Assembly (NCBI GenBank): GCA_033964015.1
Contig: CM066919.1
Location: 2,570,101 to 2,634,100 of the forward strand
Direction of reading: 5' to 3'
DNA from: Scolanthus callimorphus
Lineage: Eukaryota; Cnidaria; Anthozoa; Actiniaria; Edwardsiidae
Length of the DNA stretch: 64,000 bases
The notes beneath the pieces were generated by a model. That model did no database searches and was not told the origin of the DNA. It saw only the letters and a list, made by a program, of their open reading frames with translations. The position numbers were made by a program, and so were the translations under genes. Positions 23,179 through 31,617 of the stretch are shown piece by piece (position 1 is the first letter of the stretch; every line of letters begins with the position of its first letter).

Positions 23179-23513
23179 GGGCTGTTCCATGTTATATCCG
23201 TTACCCCCATATCGAGGGAGCTGGAGTTTCCACAGGGGTCGCTGTGTTACCCTGGAATTTCCACAGGGTTTGTTGATTTTGACCCTGGAATTTCCACAGG
23301 GCCATCCATTTTACACATGGCACACCCCCACAGAGTATTTATTTGCAACTGTGGAATTTCCACAGGCCCACACGAGAATGAGGAATTTCCACGGGGTTGT
23401 TTCAAATTTCCACAGGGGGTGTACAGGAGTCTGTAATTTCCACAGGGTAGAGCATTTTTGAAAACTTGGAGTTCCTCGATAGGAGGGTAGGGCTATTTTT
23501 TTGGAACAGCCCA
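23179..23513. mobile_element. Short inverted-repeat element with internal GGAATTTCCACAGGG array
   Basis: The ends GGGCTGTTCC and GGAACAGCCC are flanked by AAT on both sides (23176-23178 and 23514-23516). A second inverted pair lies inside (ATATCGAGGGAGCTGGAG near 23209, CTTGGAGTTCCTCGAT near 23465). The middle holds about eight imperfect copies of TGGAATTTCCACAGGG spaced 25-50 bp. A 3-bp duplication fits PIF/Harbinger-type mobilisation, but that is tentative. Confidence 0.65.
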
Positions 23514-23516
23514 ATT

Positions 23517-24174
23517 CACGTGGTACTGTGTACCGAGAAAGGTATTCTCTGTGTAGAGTTCTTCTATCAAGAATTGTCGAACGTTTTGATAAGACTCGCC
23601 TATATTTTGTACATCACTTCATTATTTGTACGTAGCAGACGGTAGTTCTTCAACATTTACTGTGTAATTAATAAACTATATTTGCAGTGTAATTGATCTT
23701 TGTTAAGGCCCGGTTTTTCCCAACAGCCGCGATGGGTTTGGGTGTGTGCTTGATCAGATCATTATCAGATATTCCAGGTAACACGCGACCTCGCCGTTAA
23801 CAAGTGTTAACAGCTTCTTGGAGTTTGGCAATTGTTATTTTTACGCTGTCAATCAGTCTCGTACCCAGACGTTATTTTTTGCGTCTCTTGCGGTGAGTTC
23901 TCATCGATTTCTCTGTGAAAATTATTTTGGAGGCGTAGGGACTGAGAATGAGTATTACACGGCGCGCAATGAAGTATCCCATAACTCCCTGCGCGCCCTG
24001 CTAAAACTATCCCACAAATCTTTGCGCGCCCTAAAAAAAACCGGAAAGCGTCTGGGAACGAGACTGGCCAATCAATGCAATCCGCTTAAAAGCCAATCAG
24101 ATCCTCCAAAAAGAAAAAGAGATCAAAAAAAAAACTGCCAAAAGCCCTTCGCTGTTTTGAACGCGCTGAAACGG
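23517..24174. other. Intergenic, candidate polyadenylation signal
   Basis: AATAAA occurs at 23670-23675, about 1.16 kb past the nucleoredoxin stop. The open frame at 23818-24180 contains two near-repeats (SHNSLRALLKL, SHKSLRALKKT) but no known domain. Confidence 0.35.
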
Positions 24175-24572
24175 CTTTAAAGGACAGAGCGGAAATGACC
24201 AAAAATGAAATGTCTAACTTCGCCATATTTAAATATATAAGCTCAAGATTCCGTATACAAAGAGTTTCTATGACCAAAAGCATAATTCCAAATTTTCAAG
24301 AAATTTGAAGAATATGAATTTTAGATATGATTGAACAAAGTTTGCAGAATTCCTGATCAAGTACCAATTCTCCCATAAAATGGTACAGAAACCAAAGTGT
24401 AAAGCCTAATATCTCAAAGACGGATCCATTAGAAAAAAGTCATTTTTGATATTTTGTTTCTAATAAGACAAGGAGTCTGTATGCAAAAAATCAAGCTTTT
24501 CTGAGTTAACCTGGCCTTATTATTTGAAATTTAGTGATCTAAACAGGTCATTTCCGCTCTGTCGCTTTAAAG
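24175..24572. mobile_element. MITE, 398 bp
   Basis: CTTTAAAGGACAGAGCGG plus AAATGACC at the left is inverted at the right as GGTCATTTCCGCTCTGTCGC, then TTTAAAG. The interior is AT-rich and non-coding. Confidence 0.75.
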
Positions 24573-24646
24573 TAATATAACGGCATTAATAGGGGTGGAG
24601 ATTCGCTGCACTAGAAGTCAAGCGAAGTCTGCATGCGCTTAAAGCT

Positions 24647-24891
24647 GATTGCGTTTGAGCGTTTTACCCTAACAGTTCGCACGTTATGTTTGAACGTTTG
24701 AAAGTTGCGTTTCTAGGATGAAACGAGACGTTTCTATGGCGAACCAAAGAGTTCTGTCCTCTCTGATTGGTCAGTGAAAAATACACATGGCGGTTGCCCT
24801 TGGAAACGTCCGACTTTTTGTCTCACAACGCAACTTTCAAACGTTCAAACGTAACGTGCGAACTGTTAGGGTAAAACGCTCAAACGCAATC
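24647..24891. mobile_element. MITE with ~65-bp inverted repeats
   Basis: GATTGCGTTTGAGCGTTTTA, CCCTAACAGTTCGCACGTTA and GTTTGAACGTTTGAAAGTTG at the left are all mirrored at the right, ending ACGCTCAAACGCAATC. Long arms with a ~110-bp loop; no coding capacity. Confidence 0.8.
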
Positions 24892-25097
24892 GGCTGTATT
24901 TGTTAGCTGCTCGCCTTATATGTTTTCTTTGGCTGCCTTTATATGGGGCCGTGCAGACCACACGAGTCCAGAATAAGAATTTGATCCAATCAAATGTCCA
25001 GAATAGCCATAGTTAACCCTGGGTTAGTGTTAACTGACTTACTATAGGAACTGGGCCCAGGATTTCATTGGTAGGTTTTGGTGTATGTAGAATAGAC

Positions 25098-26843
25098 GGA
25101 ATTGTTTTATGGATAGACCATGGTGTATGGAGAATAGAACTGTAATAGACGGAAAGGTTTCATAGATAGATCATGGTGTCGTTCTCTTTGAAGGCGCCAT
25201 CTACTAAGTCCGTAATTAAGCTTATATCCGAAATTAACGAAAAGAAAGCCACAGGTTTGGATAAAATTCCCTGTAAGCTTCTCAAAATAGCGGCAGAGAT
25301 AGTAGGCCCTTCTCTTTCTGTTATCTTTAAGTGTTCTGTCGAGACAGCAATTTTTCCTATTGAGTGGAAACTTGCAAAAGTGACGCCCATTTTGAAAAAA
25401 GGCTGCAAGTCTGATTTAAATAATTATCGTCCGATTTCTGTTACTTCTGCGATCTCAAAAATCTTTGAGCGACTAGTTTACAACCAATTCTATGAGTATC
25501 TGAGCGTGAACCAGCTTTTGGTCTCTTGTCAGTCTGGCTTTCGATCATTGCATAGCACGTTAACTGCACTTCTTGAGGCAACTAACGAATGGTCAATTAA
25601 TATTGACAACGGCCTTATTAATGGGGTCATTTTTATCGACCTTAGGAAGGCGTTTGATACAATAGATCACACCATCTTATTGAACAAGTTATCAAGCTAT
25701 GGTCTTGACATGAGATCATTGTGCTGGTTCCGCTCATACCTCAGCAATAGAGCCCAAAGGTGTTTCGTCAATGGAGCACTATCAGGTGCGAGCACTTTGA
25801 GCTGCGGCGTGCCACAAGGGAGTATAATCGGTCCATTATTGTTCCTATTATACATAAACGATCTCCCAAATTGTCTGGCGTCAGCTTCAGCCAAAATGTT
25901 TGCAGACGATACTAATATTAGCTCTGCTGCTGGGAGCCTTGATCAACTCGAGCCAATTCTAAACATCGAACTTCAGAACTTGGCCATTTGGCTTAAAGCA
26001 AACAAATTGAGTCTTAATATAGCTAAGACAGAGTTTATGATCATAGGCTCCCGGCAGAAGCTTCAAGCGGAAGGGACATCTGAAATATGTGCTGCTATTG
26101 ACGGTAATCCAATCCGGAGGGTCAATCATACCAAATCACTCGGTCTTATTATTGATGATCGACTCTCCTGGGGGGAATACATTAGCGAATTGAGTAAAAA
26201 AGTTTCTTCTGCAATAGGTGCCCTGAAGCGTGTTAGACCTTATATCACACAGGACGTTGCAGTACAAGTTTATAAAGCCCTGATATTACCCTACCTAGAT
26301 TATTGTAGTTTGGTATGGGATGGGCTTAGCAACCACCTGGCTGATAAGGTCCAAAAATTACAAAATCGTGCTGCGAGAGTAATCATGAGAGCAAACTATG
26401 AGACGCGCTCTGCCGACTTGCGAGAAACACTGCACTGGGACACCCTCTCAGTGCGTCGACACAAACAGAAAGCAGTGCTTATGTTCAAATCTCTTCATGG
26501 TCTTGCTCCCTCATACCTGCAAAACCAGTTTACTCCTCGCAGCATGTCTTACAATTTACGAAATTTTGAGCGAAAATTATACCTCCCTAAGCCTAAAACT
26601 GAGTACTGCAAACGAAGTTTTAGCTATAGTGGCGCGAAGGTCTGGAACGATCTTCCCCAGTTGATGCGATCCTGCGAGTCACTTAGCTATTTTAAATCGA
26701 AATTGAGCAAGTTGTTCTAAATTGGGCTCCCATGCACGGCAATCATGTAAACCAGTTTGTATTTTTGTTTTTATTTGAAATACTGTATGTAACTGATGAT
26801 TTTTACCGTGTTGAAATAAAGTGTATGTATGTATGTATGTATG
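25098..26843 (+). mobile_element. 5'-truncated CR1/L2-like non-LTR retrotransposon
   Basis: This contains the reverse transcriptase ORF 25173-26720, a short 3' UTR and a (TATG)n tail at about 26824-26843. GTGTATGTAGAATAGAC occurs before it (25081-25097) and just after it (26844-26860), either as a long target duplication or as pre-existing local repeats. The true 5' breakpoint is uncertain. No endonuclease is present. Confidence 0.75.
25173..26720 (+). CDS. Reverse transcriptase ORF of a CR1/L2-like LINE (515 aa, intact RT)
   Basis: One uninterrupted frame carries the RT motifs in order: KATGLDKIPCKLLK, NNYRPISVTSAISKIFERLV, CQSGFRSLHST, FIDLRKAFDTIDHTIL, SCGVPQGSIIGPLLFLLYIN and KMFADDTNI (catalytic Asp pair at 245-246). 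The thumb and C-terminal part follow: LILPYLDYCSLVWDG, VQKLQNRAARVI, LMFKSLHGLAPSYL, FSYSGAKVWNDLP. A stop codon just upstream in frame marks the truncated 5' side, so the endonuclease half is missing and the copy is not autonomous. The absence of any frame break suggests a young insertion. Clade is from motif impression; Rex or Jockey relatives are possible. Confidence 0.85.
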   Translation: MVSFSLKAPSTKSVIKLISEINEKKATGLDKIPCKLLKIAAEIVGPSLSVIFKCSVETAIFPIEWKLAKVTPILKKGCKSDLNNYRPISVTSAISKIFERLVYNQFYEYLSVNQLLVSCQSGFRSLHSTLTALLEATNEWSINIDNGLINGVIFIDLRKAFDTIDHTILLNKLSSYGLDMRSLCWFRSYLSNRAQRCFVNGALSGASTLSCGVPQGSIIGPLLFLLYINDLPNCLASASAKMFADDTNISSAAGSLDQLEPILNIELQNLAIWLKANKLSLNIAKTEFMIIGSRQKLQAEGTSEICAAIDGNPIRRVNHTKSLGLIIDDRLSWGEYISELSKKVSSAIGALKRVRPYITQDVAVQVYKALILPYLDYCSLVWDGLSNHLADKVQKLQNRAARVIMRANYETRSADLRETLHWDTLSVRRHKQKAVLMFKSLHGLAPSYLQNQFTPRSMSYNLRNFERKLYLPKPKTEYCKRSFSYSGAKVWNDLPQLMRSCESLSYFKSKLSKLF

Positions 26844-26860
26844 GTGTATGTAGAATAGAC

Positions 26861-27763
26861 CGTCAGGGTTTATGGATTCTCCATGAACCCTTCAATTTTT
26901 TCCCTGCTCATATTAGGGGGTTGCGTTCCATGAATTTTTCGCCTGCCAAGTGTGGTTCCATTATCGTACCCAGAGCTCCCCGGCTCGTCGCCTCGCGGGG
27001 AGGATTACTGGTGACAGCCATTGACGCATGCATGCTCGATATTTGATACAGAACTGTTGAGAGAAGGAACTTTCTGCGCATGCTCCAATTTTCAAAATAA
27101 GTCAATCTGCAACGGCCCTGAGAATGTTTAAGGTCTGTTGTGGGGTATTTTGTTACATTTTCATAATGTTTTCATATTGTCATAAAGTGTCTTTGCTGTT
27201 ATCGAACTTAGACGGGGAAAAATTGTAAGCGAAAATAAATTTGGCATTTTGCCTTTGGCTATAAGGAAAACTTGAGTGCAACCTGTCTCCCGTGATGATA
27301 AGCACTCTAGAAAATTATAAGTGAGCACTCAATAACTCATTTCTTTGCTTTACACAAGTAGTCCATATATTCCAAGGAGGATATGATCTTTATATATTAA
27401 GGGCTAAACATTGAAATTAATCTTTTCTTGAACATTTTTTACTAGCTTTGTGCAGACCGTGTAAAATCTGTCAAAATATGCAAGGAAAGGTCTTGAATTG
27501 TACCGTCTATGCTAGTCAGACTAGTATTAGCATCGAGACGAAGCAAGTCCCGTCTTATAACTGCGGTGATTTCCATTAATAGCATGTATTAATTCTTCGC
27601 CCATGTCATTATATATTACATATGGCTGTTCTTCGAAAAAAGAGAACATTTTTGCGAGAAACACTGTGAGTCTGCCCTGTCATATTTTATAATAGCTACG
27701 ATAACGCGCGCTCTGATTGCTACAATCTCTGCTCTATTTCACCGAAAGTATTAAATGGTTATG
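26861..27763. other. Intergenic with one copy of a dispersed repeat
   Basis: About 26905-27095 contains CCCAGAGCTCCCCGGCTCGT, CTGGTGACAGCCATTGACGC and TCTGCGCATGCTCC. This is a copy of the repeat seen twice at 63680-64000. The remainder is AT-rich with no gene. Confidence 0.5.
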
Positions 27764-27984
27764 CCTGGTGCACACTTGCGACATAACGACATAAGAAAAA
27801 TATCACGCGAACACAATTTAGTGGTTTCCAAACGTTGAAGTCGACAAAAAATAACATAAGATTGCTTTGGTGAAGTAATCTAATGATGATCCATGGAAAA
27901 TACTGTTTATTTCAATTATTTTCCCTTGCTTTTTTCATTGCAACATAACGCCCTTATGTCGTTATGTCGCTAGTGTGCACCGGG
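27764..27984. mobile_element. MITE, 221 bp
   Basis: CCTGGTGCACACTTGCGACA plus TAACGACATAAG at the left pairs with CTTATGTCGTTATGTCGCTA plus GTGTGCACCGGG at the right. The right edge is duplicated in tandem (CTAGTGTGCACCGGGCTTTA appears again near 27998). Confidence 0.75.
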
Positions 27985-28379
27985 CTTTAGTCTCCCCTAG
28001 TGTGCACCGGGCTTTAGTCTCCCTCGCTATGTCGTAAAAGCATTAGAGCTTGTGATGCTTGTGGTGATGTTGGTAGAGACACTCGCAACGTTTTAGTCAC
28101 TCGCCTGCGGCTCGTGATTCAACGTTCTCGTGGCTCCCTAAAGCCATAGAAAGTTGTGCCCTAATGCTAACAAACCACGCGAGTATATAATAAACCGCGC
28201 GGGTATATAATAAACGGTCATGACGTTTTTAGTAACTTTACGACAGCATCTTACCAACACAGACGCACAACATGATGTTTTAGTCAATACAGGTGTGCTT
28301 ATCAGAGGAACTCGACGGGAGTCAATCACACTTGTCACTCCCATCAACCCAACCTGAATATATAATCACAGAGTTCGCC

Positions 28380-29837
28380 ATGGCTGAACCTATTACAAAC
28401 ATTCTGGGTCCTCACATCTTAGGGAAGAATGGCGAGATATTAGCCGAAAGTTTGGCTGGAGAAGGGAAAGTTATAGCGTTGTATTTTTCGGCTCACTGGT
28501 GCTCTCCCTGCAGACATTTCACGCCAAAACTGGCAGAGTTTTACAGGAGAATACGCGAGAAAAAGGAAAACGCCTTGGAAATTGTGTTTATTAGTTCCGA
28601 TAACGACCAGAGTGAATTTGACTCGTATTTTGAGTCAATGCCTTGGCTGGCTCTGCCTTTCTGTGAGAGGGGGAGAAAGGTAACAGCAAATATTATGTTT
28701 TTATTGTTCTTAGTTTTTCTCGTCTCTTTTGATTTGTAGAAAAATGAGTATCGTGTAAACAATAGAAAAATCTAATCGAATGTAAGATCATAAGTAACTT
28801 ACAAGTTTGCCAAGCGAAATCAATGCGTGATTTCAACAAGTTTTTTGTTCATAGCGCGGTGCTTTGAACAAGTCAACATTGCACTTTTATGTCGTATTCG
28901 ATTAGCGTTGTTGCGAGATCGTCTTTCCGCTGTCATGTCAATAAACCAGCACGGCGGGGCGAAGTCTCTATATTTAATCGCAAAATACTTGGTCAAGATG
29001 AAAGAAACTCAAAACGCAATCAAGGAACTCATCAATGGTTTCATTGCTAATTGTTTCTCTGAGGAAGTTAATCGACTTTAGTCCTATAGATATATGTTGG
29101 CTTCGAGTTCAAAACACTGACCATACAAAATTATAACAGCCACATTCTAACGCGCGCTCTGATTGGCTGATTTAACTACTTCACCCTGGGATGTAAACGA
29201 CGGCTTATTTGCATGTTTACAGTAAATGTACGGGAACGTTCTGATGAAATTGGTGTTTAAACTTTAAAGGTGTTTAAACTTTAATGGATTCCCGTTAAAA
29301 TTCTGCTGATCAATTTTACAAAAAAAATGAAAAAGTGCAACACATTTTCTTTTGATTTCTGTTTCTAATTAGTAATTTACGTGGCCGTAAACGACCAGGG
29401 TTTTCTCTGTACTGGAAGGGCTAAACAGACTTAGTGGTTTGGCAACGGAGGCCTGCATGGGTCTGTTGTCAGCAACAGTTTTAATGGGGGTGGTCCCCGG
29501 TCCATGGACTGAGGGTCAATCTACATGTACTACACCCAGTTGAAATGGCTTTCATTTAAAATGGCTGATAAATAATAAATTGGCATGATGGATCCAAACA
29601 TGATGAAGCTGGTTGCCATTGGCATTGAATGCCGACTTTGGTGATTTTTTCTTTTTGTTTTCTTTTTTATTGAAGAACAACCTTGGCGCAAAGTTCCATG
29701 TCTCAGGTATCCCGAAACTAGTCCTTCTGGACGGGAAAGATGGTCACGTGATAACCGAGGAAGGACGCAAAAGGGTGACGGAAGATTTCGAAGGACGCCA
29801 TTTTCCCTGGATGTCTAAGACAGGCGGCGAAAAATGA
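28380..29837 (+). CDS. Single-domain nucleoredoxin-like protein (NXNL/RdCVF type), complete two-exon gene (153 aa)
   Basis: Exons 28380-28679 and 29676-29837 join at phase 0. The ATG at 28380 (CGCCATGG context) starts MAEPITNILGPHIL. One thioredoxin-like domain has active site HWCSPCRHFTP (CSPC at 41-44, the same residue numbers as CPPC in the upstream nucleoredoxin), then LEIVFISSDNDQSEFDSYF, MPWLALPF, GIPKLVLLDGKDGHV and a short end SKTGGEK. Length and the two-exon layout match vertebrate NXNL2 (about 156 aa), whose relatives are photoreceptor and neuron survival factors and redox partners (family knowledge). The intron falls after ERGRK, as it does after ERDRK in the upstream gene, so the two are paralogs from local duplication. 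AATAAA at 29851-29856 is a close polyadenylation candidate. Exact orthology to NXNL1 or NXNL2 is not decided. Confidence 0.92.
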
Positions 29838-29850
29838 AACGTGCTGTACA

Positions 29851-29856
29851 AATAAA
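29851..29856 (+). promoter_or_regulatory. Candidate polyadenylation signal AATAAA
   Basis: It lies 14 bases after the stop of the single-domain nucleoredoxin-like gene. This is close, so a farther signal may be used instead. Confidence 0.45.
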
Positions 29857-30189
29857 CAGGGAGACATATGATAGTCAAACAGCAATGGAGACAGAATGTC
29901 TTGGTGCTGAGTCTCAGTGGGAGAAGGAAACGGAGCGCGCACGATTGGGATTAAAATTCAGCAAAAGCCTCTGCATGACCTTAGCGTCAAGGGAAGGGAA
30001 CAAACAGGCAGACATTTTTATTTGGTATCGTATACATACTGTATACATTGATGAACTAAGTCCAAGTAAATACACTCTACAAATTTAGGCAATTATTTTC
30101 TGCGCTTTTCGTGTTATTACCTGAGAAGTTGATTAAAAACTTAAGGGTGTCTTCGTCTTCGTCGCGCTTATCTTTCTATGTTTTACTCT

Positions 30190-30673
30190 TCGTCTTCGAA
30201 TCCTGCACAGCCCTAAAAATATATAATTCTTTAATTGAACCTAACTTCCAGTATTGTAGTACAGTCTCGGATGGGCTTGCACTTCATCAAAGAACTTCAA
30301 AACTACAAAACTGTGCGGCTGAGTGATAACTAAATCTAATTATATGCTACTTCTGAACACGTTCTCGGTGTGCTGGGCTGGGACAGGGTGCACGTTAAAA
30401 GAGGTAGACAGAAAGCTATTACCATGTTCAATGCATTACATGGCCTAGCCCGCCCCATCTTTTATTCAAAATAATTGTTCTTATCGCGAAGCCTTCTACA
30501 ATTTCAGGGATGCAGATAATAAGGTAGCCGTTTCAAAGGCACGTACTGACTACATGAAGCGGTCCTTTAGCTATAGTGGTGCCGTCTTGTGGAATGATTT
30601 TCCACCTGAATTGCGTACCACTGACTCATTGACAAAATTCAAGAGGGGTCTCGAGAATATTCATGCTTTCTAG
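30190..30673 (+). mobile_element. CR1/L2-like LINE remnant, 3' part
   Basis: The frame at about 30205-30325 reads IYNSLIEPNFQYCSTVSDGL, then LQNCAAE. Later frames read FNALHGLARP and, at 30552-30673, MKRSFSYSGAVLWNDFPPEL and SLTKFKRGL ending in a stop. These are the thumb and C-terminal motifs of the same LINE type as the 25173 ORF. Frames are broken. Confidence 0.7.
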
Positions 30674-30843
30674 ACATTTATGACTATGGGGTAACCGATG
30701 GATAACCACGAGGCGACCACGGGGTAACCCTTTGGCCGGTAACCTACAGTTATGACGTCACTTCCGTACGTCTGGGCCTATGATGTGACCACCCCTTTCA
30801 CTCTATCCACTAAATTGTCCTTTGTTTTCCTCTATTTTCCAGA

Positions 30844-31170
30844 GAACAAAATACTAATCCCCTATTGTCTTCACTTCTGGTCCCTAATCCTCCCGAAAAC
30901 AACGACGTCACCGAGCACATATATTCCACCACTGAAAAATTACTGCCGTCGCGATATATACCGAAATTCAGCCAGGAAGGGCTTGTTCATATTGTTCAGG
31001 CGAGCCATCCCGGTAAAGCGGACCAGAAACTATTTAGTGCATGGGGTGTTGAAGCTCGGATTTGCTCCGCTAGATCTAGGAGGCAGTTCGTATGCCCTAC
31101 TAAGTCTAAACGCCTATCACACACAAGCCAGACTCCACCTCCGTCAGTAGGACAGGTGCACTCTGGGTAG
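30844..31170 (+). CDS. Possible terminal exon of an unrecognised gene
   Basis: An open frame of about 109 codons follows a splice-acceptor-like TCTATTTTCCAG and ends at 31168-31170, 68 bases before an AATAAA (31239-31244). The peptide has mixed, protein-like composition (TTEKLLPSRYIPKFSQEGLV, VQASHPGKADQKLFSAWGVE). I recognise no family, and no upstream exon was found. It may equally be a chance frame or part of an unknown element. Confidence 0.25.
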   Translation, partial: EQNTNPLLSSLLVPNPPENNDVTEHIYSTTEKLLPSRYIPKFSQEGLVHIVQASHPGKADQKLFSAWGVEARICSARSRRQFVCPTKSKRLSHTSQTPPPSVGQVHSG

Positions 31171-31262
31171 CTCGGCCTTGCGGTTGAGTGAGCCAACGGA
31201 GTCAAATGGCGACTAGGAAGTGAAGTAGCCTCTTAGGTAATAAAGCGATTGCTATCGGTGCA

Positions 31263-31519
31263 TAGAGCGGTTTTCATATGACTGTCGTGAAAACAATTGC
31301 AATTGAGGAATCACTAGCCAATCAGAATCGAGAGAAATCTCGACTTGCTCCTAAATGGCTTTTTTTCTCAGCCAATTGCAAGCCGAGCCAATTACTAAGT
31401 AATTACACAATTGTATTTACTACAGAATTTGATTGGCTGAGAACAACGAGTGGCCAATGAGAATGCAAAGCAATCGCAATTACATAACAAGACTTGACAG
31501 TCACGTGAAATCCGCTCTA
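31263..31519. mobile_element. TAGAGCGG-family MITE, copy 2
   Basis: Ends TAGAGCGGTTTTCATATGAC and GTCACGTGAAATCCGCTCTA. The internal symmetric CAGCCAATTGCAAG and TTGATTGGCTGAG motifs match, in inverse orientation, the copy at 15027-15276. Confidence 0.8.
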
Positions 31520-31617
31520 AAGGAAATGAAATCGAGTCTTCATGGATATCTCAGCTGACGACTGTTTATTATTAGTATTACAAGTAGTATATGTATATTG
31601 TGTTTTTGTTTTGATAT

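Noticed and set aside
28827..29081. 84-codon frame inside intron 1 of the one-domain nucleoredoxin-like gene
   Set aside because: No recognisable domain, no fitting splice phase with either exon, and the flanking exons already make a complete family-length protein.
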